Shown here: piece after piece, positions 1 through 8,308 of the stretch
How the letters are laid out: every line of letters begins with the position of its first letter
How positions within the stretch are numbered: position 1 is the stretch's first letter
Source: a virus
Length of the DNA stretch: 54,848 nucleotides
Direction: 5' to 3' (one strand)
Virus record (IMG/VR): IMGVR_UViG_3300048029_000697
Location: 1 to 54,848 of that record
Notes under the pieces: model-generated
Databases searched by the model: none
What the model was told of the DNA's origin: nothing
The model's input: the letters and a program-made list of their open reading frames with translations, nothing else
Made by a program: the position numbers and the translations under genes

Positions 1-164
1 ATTTTCTCATTATGCGAGCCTGATTCTGCTATTAAAAGTAACACATCATCATCTTTATTTCCTGATTCATGAATAATTGCATGATGAGGAAACGGAGATA
101 ATCCGTCAGACAACAATGTGCGCATATGTTTGAAGTTTGATAATCTGTTGTCTGGAGTGTTCAT
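1..164 (-). CDS. Appendage/tail-fibre-like protein, N-terminal part only (runs off the left edge)
   Basis: Reading leftward from the ATG at 164, 54 codons are open to the edge of the window, so only the N-terminus is visible. The start overlaps the stop of the upstream gene (ATGA), a typical coupled junction. The visible residues (RLSNFKHMRTLLSDG, then SPFPHH and a DDDVLLLIAES stretch) match the N-terminus of the neighbour at 161-1579 (RISDFEERKVLYSDS, EPFPHA, DDNETLFLLARP), so the two are paralogues sharing an N-terminal domain, probably the part that docks on the virion. Function is inferred from the paralogue; the C-terminus and total length are unknown. Confidence 0.7.
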   Translation of the reverse strand, partial: MNTPDNRLSNFKHMRTLLSDGLSPFPHHAIIHESGNKDDDVLLLIAESGSHNEK

Positions 165-1579
165 CCTAATCTTTTTGTCCCTTCAATGCTTGAAAAAGTA
201 TGTATTGTATAATTGCTGTCCACTTTGGTTCCGAAAATAATTTTAAATGAACTATTATTTACACTAGATATTGCATGCGGAACAATATTGTTTGGACCTT
301 CGATAGTCACTGTAACCGCCGGAGTATCTTTGTAGTGAAAAGGAAAATTAATTTCTACAACATCAGTTTCTTGTTCGATATTAGTATAAAACCTTTGCGA
401 ATCATGACGTCCGGCTGCATTATCAGAACAAACTACATGAGGGTATGTATTATAGCGCTGCTTGTTTACCTCGGGCTTAGTTGACGTCGAAAGCGCTGTT
501 GTGTGAAGAATATAATTGTCGTCATCAAGCTCTTTCGAAAACTTAACTACGAAATCATGTCTTGAAGCATTTTCTATAATAAGTGGGATTATTATGCCTC
601 CCTTTGTATTTTGCAGAGAAACAGACATAACAGGTTTTTCTTTAAATGTTTTAGGTAAATCAATTAAATATTTGTCTTTTCCTTTCCTTAGTTTTTTAGA
701 AAATGTTATATTTTCATCATCAGCTCCATAAACCCTGTTAAAAGACTTATTTATCTCGTCGTATGTGAAAATATCTTGAATGAAAGCCTTGCCAGATACG
801 GAAAGCTCTCCTAAAGGTGTAACGTTGTTTACTGCAAGAAAACCGTTATCAAATAAACGCATTTGCTCTTCATTATTTGTGGAAAAAATAATTTTATCTT
901 TAGAGTCTTCTATTAACTTAATTCTTGTATTACTTCCTGCTTCAATATCTATTTCGTTAATTTTGAACTTTATTAATGTATCGAGGTCATCTCTGTGATA
1001 TATATTCTCTTCCGCATATAAATTACTAGAAAGTGATTTATTTCCGAAAATTAAAGCATTACCTATTTGCTGAGAATCTCCGATCCTAAGAAAATCACCT
1101 TCTTGATAGTGAGTCCCAGTTTGAGTTAAGTCTCCCAAAAAACATGAGTCTCCTGAAATGTGAACTGTATACAGAGATTTATCTAAATTTCTTTCGAAAA
1201 AGTTCTTTCCAATTTTTATATTTTGTAGCAAGCCCGTTTCTCCCACGAAAATATTTCCACTTATATCATTTTGTTGGGTGCTATCTATAACCTCATTCAC
1301 ATTAATCCTACTTAAAAAAGTACAATTATCTGTAAAAATTTTTTGCCCACTAACTAATTGCGAGCCCGTTAAGTACATTGAATTATCTAAAATATTACTT
1401 TTTAGATCTGGGTATGTAATTGTTTCATTTTGAACTTTAGGTCTCGCCAGCAAAAATAAAGTTTCATTGTCATCTAAAGATTGGTCATTTAATTTTGGCG
1501 CATGAGGAAAAGGCTCTGCAGCAGAATCTGAATACAAAACTTTTCTTTCTTCGAAATCTGAAATTCTTTTATTAGGCAT
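161..1579 (-). CDS. Virion appendage / tail-fibre-like protein with two C-terminal beta repeats
   Basis: 472 residues. The N-terminal 50 residues are shared with the truncated gene to its left. A middle region (about 65-250) has the fibre-like pattern of short segments such as YLTGSQLVSGQKIFTD and GNIFVGETG, typical of phage fibre shafts. The C-terminal part holds two related beta domains: about 315-365 (KPVMSVSLQN, then DFVVKFSKELD and YILHTTA) and about 415-465 (TPAVTVTIEG, then SFKIIFGTKVD and YTIHTFS). They look like a tandem duplication of a small receptor-binding-type fold. No enzyme motif was seen. The ATG at 1579 follows a late-type promoter element by 13 bases. Likely a structural or adsorption protein; which part of the virion it decorates cannot be told. 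Confidence 0.6.
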   Translation of the reverse strand: MPNKRISDFEERKVLYSDSAAEPFPHAPKLNDQSLDDNETLFLLARPKVQNETITYPDLKSNILDNSMYLTGSQLVSGQKIFTDNCTFLSRINVNEVIDSTQQNDISGNIFVGETGLLQNIKIGKNFFERNLDKSLYTVHISGDSCFLGDLTQTGTHYQEGDFLRIGDSQQIGNALIFGNKSLSSNLYAEENIYHRDDLDTLIKFKINEIDIEAGSNTRIKLIEDSKDKIIFSTNNEEQMRLFDNGFLAVNNVTPLGELSVSGKAFIQDIFTYDEINKSFNRVYGADDENITFSKKLRKGKDKYLIDLPKTFKEKPVMSVSLQNTKGGIIIPLIIENASRHDFVVKFSKELDDDNYILHTTALSTSTKPEVNKQRYNTYPHVVCSDNAAGRHDSQRFYTNIEQETDVVEINFPFHYKDTPAVTVTIEGPNNIVPHAISSVNNSSFKIIFGTKVDSNYTIHTFSSIEGTKRLG

Positions 1580-1592
1580 AAGGAGTCTTTTT

Positions 1593-1605
1593 ATTATACA
1601 CTTAA
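1593..1605 (-). promoter_or_regulatory. Late-type promoter element for the leftward appendage genes
   Basis: Read leftward the sequence is TTAAGTGTATAAT, one of the two best copies of the recurrent AGTGTAWWAT element. It ends 13 bases before the ATG at 1579. No TTGACA-like -35 box lies at the usual distance. It sits back to back with the rightward copy at 1612-1625. Confidence 0.5.
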
Positions 1606-1611
1606 TAGATC

Positions 1612-1625
1612 AAAAGGTGTAAACA
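1612..1625 (+). promoter_or_regulatory. Late-type promoter element (divergent partner)
   Basis: AAAAGGTGTAAACA, a weaker copy of the AGTGTAWWAT element. The presumed -10 hexamer TAAACA ends 5 bases before the ATG at 1631, so transcription would begin at or near the start codon. The spacing matches the copies at 6108-6120 and 52253-52265. Confidence 0.35.
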
Positions 1626-1630
1626 GATTA

Positions 1631-2764
1631 ATGGCATGTACAGCTTCACGAATCACTTATGAAAAATTAGGTGTCTTAGTTACTGATTTTCCTGCATATA
1701 AAGAAGCAGGCACAACATCAGGGCAATTAATTAGAGTTCAGAATATGAATTTTGGTTTTCAGCATCCAGCTATAGATGTTAAAGAAATCGGTTCAGATGA
1801 GTTGGTTCAAAACGTTACACAAAAAGATGGAGAGTCCCCAATCATACGACAACCCGAGGTTAGTTGCGAAATAGAGTATTTATTTTCTAGCGGAGAGAAT
1901 GAAAGAGTCATAGGTTTTTATACTTACTCTGATGGTAGTGTTTTTAAAAATTATTTTGAAGCTGAAACTTCTGACGATATAAGTATTATAGGAGTTTCTG
2001 CAAACGAAGGAAATATTACCGATTTAAATTTCGTAGATACTGAAGATTTTTCTGGATATAATGTTATTGGTGTTGGAAATTGTTTTTTAACTCAATATTC
2101 CTATAATGCCCAAGTAGGATCTTTACCTACGGCCTCTGTGTCATACGCAGCAAGCAATTTAAAGTTTGATTTGTATGACCCAAATGATACCCCAACTCTT
2201 CCATCAATTAAACTTGGTGTTGATAATATTTTTTCTGAAGAAAAAATATACCTCAATTCCGACTCTTTTAATCCAGAGGTGGTTGATGGTGCAAATGCTA
2301 TAATGCCTGGCGATATGATTATAAAAATAACTAAAACCGCAGGAGAATATGGTGGAGCTCCAGTTGAATCTGTTGATGCTGCTATACAAAATGTTTCTAT
2401 CAATATGCCTATTCCAAGGCAAGACATCTATGGGTTTGGTAGTAATTATGTATTTGGTAGAAAACTAAAACTTCCAATTATAGCTTCCGCAAGTATAAAT
2501 ATGATCGTAAGAGAGTATGCGACAGGTCAAATAGAATCTTTCTTTGAAGAAGGTTCTAAGTATGATATCTTAATTAAGCATACCGATAGATATCATCATA
2601 GCGGAAAACTGGAATTAGCTTCGGTAATTAATAATATAGCTATAGATAATGCCCAACTTAGATCTCAATCTTTTTCAAATCAAATAGGCGGACAATCTAC
2701 CGTATCTACTAATTTTAATTTCGGGATTAGTTCTGCAAAAGGATTGAGGATATATCAAGTCTAA
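1631..2764 (+). CDS. Tail-tube-type structural protein (paralogue of 2817-4109)
   Basis: 377 residues. It shares an ordered set of motifs with the leftward gene at 2817-4109: LIRVQNMNFGF here against LRRVQSANYSF there; ENERVIGF against VNERILGM; an SYNAQVGSLPTASV segment against SIEAAVGGMPTANV, each followed by NLK; and IQNVSINMPIPRQ against IQSFSIDVPLSRS. The two are clear homologues. By position next to neck proteins and by length, the family is most likely the tail tube or a tube-like minor tail protein. The gene is alone on the plus strand, convergent with its paralogue across a shared terminator. Start at ATG 1631; no clear Shine-Dalgarno site. Whether this is the major tube or a minor variant cannot be decided from sequence. 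Confidence 0.6.
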   Translation: MACTASRITYEKLGVLVTDFPAYKEAGTTSGQLIRVQNMNFGFQHPAIDVKEIGSDELVQNVTQKDGESPIIRQPEVSCEIEYLFSSGENERVIGFYTYSDGSVFKNYFEAETSDDISIIGVSANEGNITDLNFVDTEDFSGYNVIGVGNCFLTQYSYNAQVGSLPTASVSYAASNLKFDLYDPNDTPTLPSIKLGVDNIFSEEKIYLNSDSFNPEVVDGANAIMPGDMIIKITKTAGEYGGAPVESVDAAIQNVSINMPIPRQDIYGFGSNYVFGRKLKLPIIASASINMIVREYATGQIESFFEEGSKYDILIKHTDRYHHSGKLELASVINNIAIDNAQLRSQSFSNQIGGQSTVSTNFNFGISSAKGLRIYQV

Positions 2765-2768
2765 CAAA

Positions 2769-2794
2769 AAAGCCCGCCATAACTGACGGGCTTT
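2769..2794. terminator. Bidirectional rho-independent terminator
   Basis: Perfect 8-bp stem AAAGCCCG / CGGGCTTT with a 10-base loop (2777-2786), A-rich on the left flank and T-rich on the right, so it can work in both directions. It lies between the stops of two convergent genes (2764 and 2817). Confidence 0.88.
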
Positions 2795-2816
2795 AAAGTT
2801 TTCTATAATTATATTA

Positions 2817-4109
2817 CTAAGAAAATTCGCCAGTAATTGTCAGGGCATTTCTTGATCCAGAAACCATCAATCCTCTTGCTAAGTCTTCTGGGCCACCAAT
2901 CTGGGCAGTAAAAGTTAAATCAACAGATTTATTGTCTCCAATCGAAGAACTAAATGATTCACCTTCGAGCAAAGCCCCTTTTACGCGATACTCAATAGCT
3001 TTCTTTCCTGTGCCGTAAGGCTCTGGCTCGCGAAGAGTAAAAACTAAATCGTGTTCTTCTGTGTCCCAAATAAGGTCTGCAACATTACCTTCTTTAAGGT
3101 CAGACATAATAGCACTAACACTTACGCTAACATTAACTGGATAGTCTACAACTCTTGCATACCCATAAGGACTTCCAAGTCTGTTAAGCACAGATCTAGA
3201 AAGAGGGACATCAATTGAAAAACTTTGAATATGTGCCGCTCCTGCGGTATAGTCATGAGGAGCGTCTTCGTAAGGTAAATTCTCGAATTCTCCAGCTTTT
3301 CCGTCTGTACCTAAGGCCATTGTAATATCTCCTGGACGCAAGCAAGACCACCCTTCTGTTTCTGCATTAGGGTCTGACGCACTATCATTTAAAACTCCAC
3401 TAATTGCTGGAGGAACGTTAAACTCTATCCCGTCAACTGGGGTGCCATAGTTAACATTAATAGCTGGAGAACTTAGTCCCGTTGTTCCTACATAACTTTT
3501 TAAATTTAAACCGTCTACAGTAACATTTGCTGTAGGCATGCCTCCTACTGCAGCTTCTATAGAATAATTAGAGATATAACCATTTCCAAGTGCAATAACA
3601 CTTTTCATGTTGTCCATATCCTGATTATTAACTGCATCATGACCTTCGCAAGTTGTAAGTATAAAAAAGTTTTGCCCATCGTGACCAACTGGATCCCCAC
3701 AAACTAAGCCATCTACGATTTCATCAGCAAGAGCACTTTGCTGACCTAATACATTCATGCCTAAAATTCTTTCATTCACTCCATTTGTAATGTAATAAGA
3801 AAAATCCAGCGTTACGGTAGGAGGGTCAATTGCAACTGAGTCAATTCTTCCTAATTGCCCAAACTGATTTACATCTTGCCTGTTGATAGAAAAGCTATAG
3901 TTTGCGCTCTGTACTCTCCTTAGTTGTTGAATACCTGTGCGAATATCTTCTCCCTCTGCAACTGCGGATGCGTAAGTTGCGTGCGTTTTGTATCCTGCTC
4001 TAGTGCTCCAGTCCGTTGAAGTGCTGAAGTGATGACCTGTTGCATCAACTGTGCCTGCATATAATGCCTCACTTTGATAAATTACTCGTGCTCTATGTTT
4101 GTCTGCCAT
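2817..4109 (-). CDS. Tail-tube protein, probably the major one
   Basis: 430 residues, last of the leftward series head closure - neck - unknown - tube, which is the usual order in siphophages, so the role is inferred mainly from position. It is beta-rich and shares motifs with the proteins at 1631, 15358 and 17034. The first third holds RVQSANYSFSINRQDVNQFG and a PTVTLDFSYYITNG strand. The middle holds YSIEAAVGGMPTANV. The last third holds FSIDVPLSRSVLNRLG. The C-terminal segment SFSSSIGDNKSVDLTFTAQI resembles SFSNQIGGQSTVSTNFNFGI of the 1631 protein. Its own upstream region carries only a weak late-type element, surprising if this is the abundant tube subunit. Confidence 0.65.
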   Translation of the reverse strand: MADKHRARVIYQSEALYAGTVDATGHHFSTSTDWSTRAGYKTHATYASAVAEGEDIRTGIQQLRRVQSANYSFSINRQDVNQFGQLGRIDSVAIDPPTVTLDFSYYITNGVNERILGMNVLGQQSALADEIVDGLVCGDPVGHDGQNFFILTTCEGHDAVNNQDMDNMKSVIALGNGYISNYSIEAAVGGMPTANVTVDGLNLKSYVGTTGLSSPAINVNYGTPVDGIEFNVPPAISGVLNDSASDPNAETEGWSCLRPGDITMALGTDGKAGEFENLPYEDAPHDYTAGAAHIQSFSIDVPLSRSVLNRLGSPYGYARVVDYPVNVSVSVSAIMSDLKEGNVADLIWDTEEHDLVFTLREPEPYGTGKKAIEYRVKGALLEGESFSSSIGDNKSVDLTFTAQIGGPEDLARGLMVSGSRNALTITGEFS

Positions 4110-4130
4110 AATATTTTAAAAGGTTAAATT

Positions 4131-4142
4131 TCTTTCACTAAT
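4131..4142 (-). promoter_or_regulatory. Weak late-type promoter element
   Basis: Leftward ATTAGTGAAAGA. It keeps the TTAGTG half of the late element, but the hexamer is AAAGAA rather than TAWWAT. It lies about 20-30 bases before the ATG at 4109. Included as a degenerate copy only. Confidence 0.2.
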
Positions 4143-4167
4143 TACATTTTTTATTTTAAAAAGGGAA

Positions 4168-5016
4168 TTATGATCGTGGAAATCTTAAATTTGTAATTTC
4201 AAAATCAATAAATCCTACAAATAAAGTTGGGTCTATATTTTTATTTATTCTATCACTTAATTTAGAAACTCTTGCTTCTTCTATGTGAAAGTATTGTTGT
4301 TTTGTGTTGTCTGAAAGTTCTCTATAATTAAAGTCTATAACATCTCCATATTCATTTAATGGATAATCTTCAAAACTTAATTTTGCATATACTTCATTTT
4401 TTGCATCATTAAAAATAGATAGTGCGCCGTCAAGTTGATATGTATTTTCCGCGAAAACAACACATCTTATATTTGTTGATGTTTTATCTTCTCCTCCAAA
4501 AGCGTAAGGTTCGTTTTCAGAAACTTCTGAATTAACAAAAATTGCTGGTATAACTTGTTTGTAAGGCGCGATTCCTGATACATCTTGTTTAAATCTATTA
4601 TTTGTATCGAATTTACTATCTATTATTAATTGCTCTTCTGTTTGATTAGTAATATAAAAATTGAAATCTTTTACTGAATATTCTCCGCTAACTGTTGTTT
4701 TAGAGTCTCCGAATGAAGAATCAAGTATTGCTCGACCATTATCGAAGTCTAATTTTAATCCATTTGTATCTCTTGGAATAAAGGTGCCGTTGTCATATAC
4801 TCCACTAGGAATATTTGCGCCTTCTATACTACTGTCAAAAACCCACTGTTTGTGAGGGCTACTGTAGCTAACTAATCCTGGACCTAATCTATCATCACTT
4901 GTATTTGGATAGAAAGTTGATACATAATTTGTATAAGCTTCACCTTTTCTTAATAGAAAATTATCTGCCCATAACATAAAACTTGTTGTTACTTCGTGTT
5001 GGAATTGCGGTTTCAT
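4168..5016 (-). CDS. Virion protein of unknown function between neck and tube genes
   Basis: 282 residues, not recognised. The gene lies between the gp10-like neck gene (stop at 5019, a 2-base gap) and the tube gene, where siphophages usually encode the tail terminator, though it is longer than typical terminators. The N-terminus (HEVTTSFMLWADNFLLRKGE) is helical and aromatic. The rest is beta-rich with many acidic and Asn residues, including LKLDFDNGRAILDSSFG, and ends FVGFIDFEITNLRF. No cysteine-rich or catalytic motif was seen. A head-tail joining or tail-terminator role is plausible from position alone. Confidence 0.45.
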   Translation of the reverse strand: MKPQFQHEVTTSFMLWADNFLLRKGEAYTNYVSTFYPNTSDDRLGPGLVSYSSPHKQWVFDSSIEGANIPSGVYDNGTFIPRDTNGLKLDFDNGRAILDSSFGDSKTTVSGEYSVKDFNFYITNQTEEQLIIDSKFDTNNRFKQDVSGIAPYKQVIPAIFVNSEVSENEPYAFGGEDKTSTNIRCVVFAENTYQLDGALSIFNDAKNEVYAKLSFEDYPLNEYGDVIDFNYRELSDNTKQQYFHIEEARVSKLSDRINKNIDPTLFVGFIDFEITNLRFPRS

Positions 5017-5018
5017 AT

Positions 5019-5651
5019 TTAAAAATTGCGCGCAGATATTCTTTGTGCGCCACTAATATTATTTAAATTCTTTTCAAATTCTTCTAGCATAGGTTTTATA
5101 TATGTCATTCTAAGCCTACCTCCTGACCTATTACCTCCTTGTATACCTTCGGAGGAGCGGCTGGTTTTGGCATCAACATACATATATTGACCTAAGTTTG
5201 GTATGCCCCTGCCTTCAAGCTCTCTTAGCCAACTAGCTCCTTGAGACCATGGCATTGGGGTCACTTTATAAAGATCATTTATTGATGGCATATTTACTGC
5301 ATAAGCCCAAATAAATCCTGATCTCATAACTCTTCTTTGTTTTATTAAAATATCTGCTCTTACTAATAATTTTTCAATTGGCTCAATAGCATCATAACCT
5401 GATTCGAAACCTATGAATCCAAAAAGATTGCCTTCTGCCAAACCTCCGCTGTAATTAGACGCTCCTTCTGCAACTTTTAATTCTCTGGTAATAGGATGAG
5501 ATCTGAAGTCTGAAAGAAGTTTTTGATGAGCTGTTTTAAATTGCTTATCTATTAAAACACGAACTTGTAAGTTTAAATCTTTATCTGATCTAAGTTGTTT
5601 TTGAACGCTGTCTCTAACAGATCTATCTTTTATTCTAGCCACTTGATTCAA
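5019..5651 (-). CDS. Neck / tail-completion protein, HK97 gp10-like candidate
   Basis: 210 residues. The N-terminal half is basic and helical (IKDRSVRDSVQKQLRSDKD, then a KTAHQKLLSDF segment), as in gp10-type neck proteins, followed by a Gly-rich middle containing GLAEGNLFGFIGF and a C-terminal helix (KPMLEEFEKNLNN). Its start overlaps the end of the upstream head-closure-like gene by 17 bases. Family assignment rests on gene order, size and overall pattern rather than a diagnostic motif. Confidence 0.5.
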   Translation of the reverse strand: MNQVARIKDRSVRDSVQKQLRSDKDLNLQVRVLIDKQFKTAHQKLLSDFRSHPITRELKVAEGASNYSGGLAEGNLFGFIGFESGYDAIEPIEKLLVRADILIKQRRVMRSGFIWAYAVNMPSINDLYKVTPMPWSQGASWLRELEGRGIPNLGQYMYVDAKTSRSSEGIQGGNRSGGRLRMTYIKPMLEEFEKNLNNISGAQRISARNF

Positions 5652-6102
5652 TTGGTCTGAGGTACAAAGTATAAAATTGAACTACATCAAAAAGTCCGTG
5701 AGCTCTAGGGTCAGATTCTACTCTAAACATTCTGCCATCAAATTCAATTCTTTTAGCTTCTTTTATATATTGATAGTCTTCGATTTTTAATTTAATTCTA
5801 ACTAAACTATTTGCGTCTGGTCTATCAACTTTTATTTGCGCATCTGCTTCTCCAAAATTTTCTAAACTGCGATCTGTGTCATATCTTATTCTTGCTTTAA
5901 ATACTTTTTTAACTGGAACATTTTCTACGCTTTGATTCGTCGCTCCTGCAGTATTATATAAATAGTTGTAGTTTGGGTCTGTGCTAATAATTACCTTTTG
6001 AGCTTCTTTATATACAATTATATCTCTTCCAAATGTATCATGAAGATCTAATAAGTGAGCCGCAATTGTAGCTCTGTCGGACGATGATAAAAATTCTGCC
6101 AT
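5635..6102 (-). CDS. Head-closure / head-tail connector-like protein
   Basis: 155 residues. A helical N-terminus is followed by a compact beta region (VFKARIRYDT, AQIKVDRPD, SLVRIKLKIEDYQYIKEAKR, FDGRMFRVESDPRAHGLFD, FYTLYLRPIE), the pattern of small beta-barrel head-closure or stopper proteins that seal the portal ring. It is the first gene of the leftward group neck-unknown-tube and lies directly behind a late-type element; the hexamer ends 5 bases before the ATG, leaving no room for a ribosome-binding site. Confidence 0.5.
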   Translation of the reverse strand: MAEFLSSSDRATIAAHLLDLHDTFGRDIIVYKEAQKVIISTDPNYNYLYNTAGATNQSVENVPVKKVFKARIRYDTDRSLENFGEADAQIKVDRPDANSLVRIKLKIEDYQYIKEAKRIEFDGRMFRVESDPRAHGLFDVVQFYTLYLRPIESSG

Positions 6103-6107
6103 AACTA

Positions 6108-6120
6108 ACTTTACACTAAA
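6108..6120 (-). promoter_or_regulatory. Late-type promoter element for the neck gene group
   Basis: Leftward TTTAGTGTAAAGT. The presumed hexamer TAAAGT ends 5 bases before the ATG at 6102, implying a leaderless or nearly leaderless transcript. It is paired back to back with a rightward copy at 6127-6140. Confidence 0.45.
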
Positions 6121-6126
6121 CTATAT

Positions 6127-6140
6127 TTTTTGTGTATTAC
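6127..6140 (+). promoter_or_regulatory. Late-type promoter element for the rightward tail operon
   Basis: TTTTTGTGTATTAC, a variant of the AGTGTAWWAT element, 19 bases before the ATG at 6160, with AAGG in between as a possible ribosome-binding site. Divergent from the copy at 6108-6120. Confidence 0.35.
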
Positions 6141-6159
6141 CTTTGTAGGTACAAGGTTT

Positions 6160-6447
6160 ATGGACGCAGAAGGTATTTTCAGAAAGTCCTATCAAAGGAA
6201 TACGGTTTCCCTTTTTAAGGGTTTCCTCGTTATGCTTGAGGATTTACATAATGAGCATCAGATTCATTTCGACAAATTAAAAAAGAATCTACCTGAAGGC
6301 TGTAGCCCTATTATCGATCAAGCTAATTACTTCGATGAAAAAAAGTTGCAATACTTAAGAAAAAGAACTTTAGATATTGGTAACGAAACTATTAGAAATA
6401 TCGAAACAGAATTAGATAATTATACTATAGGATTTACATTTAAATAA
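6160..6447 (+). CDS. Small conserved-looking phage protein, unknown function
   Basis: 95 residues, helical and charged, starting MDAEGIFRKSYQRNTVSLFK and ending IETELDNYTIGFTFK. An upstream in-frame TTG at 6130 would add ten residues, but the ATG at 6160 is preferred because AAGG precedes it by a few bases and the TTG lies inside the promoter-like element. Eight bases separate it from the next gene. It leads the tail operon, so it may be a small assembly factor. No motif allows a firmer call. Confidence 0.55.
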   Translation: MDAEGIFRKSYQRNTVSLFKGFLVMLEDLHNEHQIHFDKLKKNLPEGCSPIIDQANYFDEKKLQYLRKRTLDIGNETIRNIETELDNYTIGFTFK

Positions 6448-6454
6448 AAATATT

Positions 6455-7276
6455 ATGGCAACTACGGAAACACTAGAAAAGACACCAACTATGAACGATA
6501 CTCGTAAAAAATTACGTGAAATTTATAGTTTTACTTTTGAGAAGAAAGAAAAGGTTAAGCAAACTCAAAAGAAAAAAATTAAAAATGAAGAGACTGGAGA
6601 AGAAGAAGAAGTCTCCATGACAAAAGAGGTTGAAGAAGCTGTGCCTTATAGGCTTGTTATGAAACAACCAACTCGTAGGCAAATCGAAGATGCGGAATTA
6701 GAATTTAGTGTTGAGATGAGTAAGTGTGTTAAAAAAGGAATTCTTACTAAAGCCATGTTAGCGAAAAAGTATAGCGATACAGGAGGACTGCTTCCTGAAG
6801 AAGATGCAAAAGCTCTAACAAAAATGTACATCCGTTACGGCGAATTATCTCAAGAAAGCGAAAGGATCAGAATTAAAAGTAATATCTCTAACGAAGACCA
6901 AAAGAAGTTGGATGACATTTCCGCTGAGATTACCGAACTTAGAAAAAATATTGTTGATGTAGAAACTTCATATTCTAATTTATTTAATCATACTGCAGAT
7001 GTTCGCGCGGAAAATAAAGTTATTCAGTGGTATATTCTTCATCTGACTTATACTCAAAAAGAAGATAGTGATGATCTTATTCCATTATTTGAAGGAAATG
7101 ACTTCGATCAAAAACTAGAAAGATATTACGAACTTGAAGAAGAAGGAGATGAACTTTATGACATCGTAGGAGGTAAAGTTGCTGCATTATTTAGCTTCTG
7201 GTATTATAGCTCTGGTGCAGTATCAACAGCTGATTTCGCGAAACTAGACGAAGATATCGAAGAAGGTAGGGTTTAA
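6455..7276 (+). CDS. Tail-assembly chaperone candidate (gpG-like position)
   Basis: 273 residues, very charged. A Lys/Glu-rich segment (about 30-65, including KKIKNEETGEEEEVSMTKEV) is followed by helical regions and a likely coiled coil at about 130-165. The C-terminus contains VAALFSFWYYSSGA and ends in an acidic tail. The position immediately before the next chaperone-like gene and the tape measure is that of gpG in siphophages, where such proteins coat the tape measure during tube assembly. No signal peptide or catalytic motif was seen, which fits a soluble cytoplasmic scaffold. The role is inferred from position. Confidence 0.45.
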   Translation: MATTETLEKTPTMNDTRKKLREIYSFTFEKKEKVKQTQKKKIKNEETGEEEEVSMTKEVEEAVPYRLVMKQPTRRQIEDAELEFSVEMSKCVKKGILTKAMLAKKYSDTGGLLPEEDAKALTKMYIRYGELSQESERIRIKSNISNEDQKKLDDISAEITELRKNIVDVETSYSNLFNHTADVRAENKVIQWYILHLTYTQKEDSDDLIPLFEGNDFDQKLERYYELEEEGDELYDIVGGKVAALFSFWYYSSGAVSTADFAKLDEDIEEGRV

Positions 7277-7281
7277 TATGC

Positions 7282-8268
7282 GTGGAAACTGTAGCGCGCA
7301 GAAAAATATTTAGGGATATAGTTCGTGGATACTCTACGGCTATAATCCAAGAAGAGTTTGTATATATTAAACACCTCACACCTCACGATCAAGTAGAACT
7401 TGAAGAGGTAGAAGATAAGTATTTTAAAGTCGCGCAAAAACGGGGAGTTCCAACAGAAAAAGATATGCTTGACTTCTTAATGAAAGAAGGAGAGTGGAGC
7501 GAAGCGGAAGACAAGTTTATTGAAGAAAAAACTATTTTTATTGATAGTTTAAAGAAAGCTCGAGATAAAATGGTGCTTAAAAGTACTATTGATAAACAAT
7601 CTGAGCTTATAGATAAAGAGCAGAAAATTTTATTGGAAAAACAAAATCATAAAATATCTCTTATTGGTAATACTTGTGAAAAATATGCAAAAGATCGTAT
7701 GAATGATTTTTATATGATTAAAAGTTTTTACAAAGATAAAGATTTGAATGATGTATTATTTAGTGAAAAAATTTATGATGAATTAGAAGATCATGATATT
7801 AAAAAATATATATTTAATTATAATCAAATATTTGAGGGCTTTACTGAAGAAAATATACAATATACTATATTAGAAGAATTTTATAATCCATATTTAAGTT
7901 TTGCAGAAGATAGTATGCAGTTTTATGGAAAACCATTTTGTGCATTAACATATAATCAAATAAGATTAATTGTTTATACTAGAGTATTTAAAAATATATT
8001 TGATAGTAATGAAAATATACCAGAAAGCATAAGAAAAGATCCTGCTAAATTGTTAGAGTTTGGCAGTAGTTCAAAAGAAGAAAGAGATAAAGCAAAAGAT
8101 AAACTCTCTCAAGGCGCCGCAGGAACGCTTGTTGGAGCTAAAGATGAAGATTATGAGTATCTTGGTATTGAAAAACCTAAAGGCGGAGTTAGTCTGCATG
8201 ACGAAGCGAAGAAAAAAGGCGGAACTTTAAATATGCAAGATTTAATGAAATTGCATGGAGTAGAATAA
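7282..8268 (+). CDS. Second tail-assembly chaperone candidate (gpT-like position), GTG start
   Basis: 328 residues starting at GTG 7282, five bases after the stop of the previous gene. AGG at about 7268-7271 could serve as ribosome-binding site. The next in-frame ATG lies about 60 codons in and would remove a well-formed helical region, so GTG is preferred. The protein is helical and charged, with a Lys/Glu coiled-coil-like part around residues 85-130 and a flexible Gly/Lys-rich C-terminus (KPKGGVSLHDEAKKKGG). It is in the -1 frame relative to the upstream gene, as in G/GT systems, but no good slippery heptamer was found at the junction. Role inferred from position before the tape measure. 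Confidence 0.45.
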   Translation: METVARRKIFRDIVRGYSTAIIQEEFVYIKHLTPHDQVELEEVEDKYFKVAQKRGVPTEKDMLDFLMKEGEWSEAEDKFIEEKTIFIDSLKKARDKMVLKSTIDKQSELIDKEQKILLEKQNHKISLIGNTCEKYAKDRMNDFYMIKSFYKDKDLNDVLFSEKIYDELEDHDIKKYIFNYNQIFEGFTEENIQYTILEEFYNPYLSFAEDSMQFYGKPFCALTYNQIRLIVYTRVFKNIFDSNENIPESIRKDPAKLLEFGSSSKEERDKAKDKLSQGAAGTLVGAKDEDYEYLGIEKPKGGVSLHDEAKKKGGTLNMQDLMKLHGVE

Positions 8269-8270
8269 TA

Positions 8271-8283
8271 TTTAGTGTATAAT
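8271..8283 (+). promoter_or_regulatory. Late-type promoter element before the tape measure gene
   Basis: TTTAGTGTATAAT, together with the copy at 1593-1605 the closest to consensus. It starts just after the upstream stop (8268) and lies 25 bases before the ATG at 8309. The leader contains AAGGAATAAGG, a possible ribosome-binding site. No -35 box was seen. Confidence 0.5.
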
Positions 8284-8308
8284 TACCTGAACTAAGGAAT
8301 AAGGTAAT

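Noticed and set aside
6130-6159. TTG start giving a 105-residue version of the small protein
   Set aside because: The TTG lies inside the promoter-like element, while the ATG at 6160 has AAGG just upstream.
7255-7290. Programmed -1 frameshift joining 6455-7276 to 7282-8268 as in gpG/gpGT
   Set aside because: The second gene is in the -1 frame, but that frame has a TAG at 7267-7269, so a slip would have to occur in the last two codons (GTT TAA), where no X-XXY-YYZ heptamer is present. A GTG start at 7282 with AGG upstream explains it more simply.
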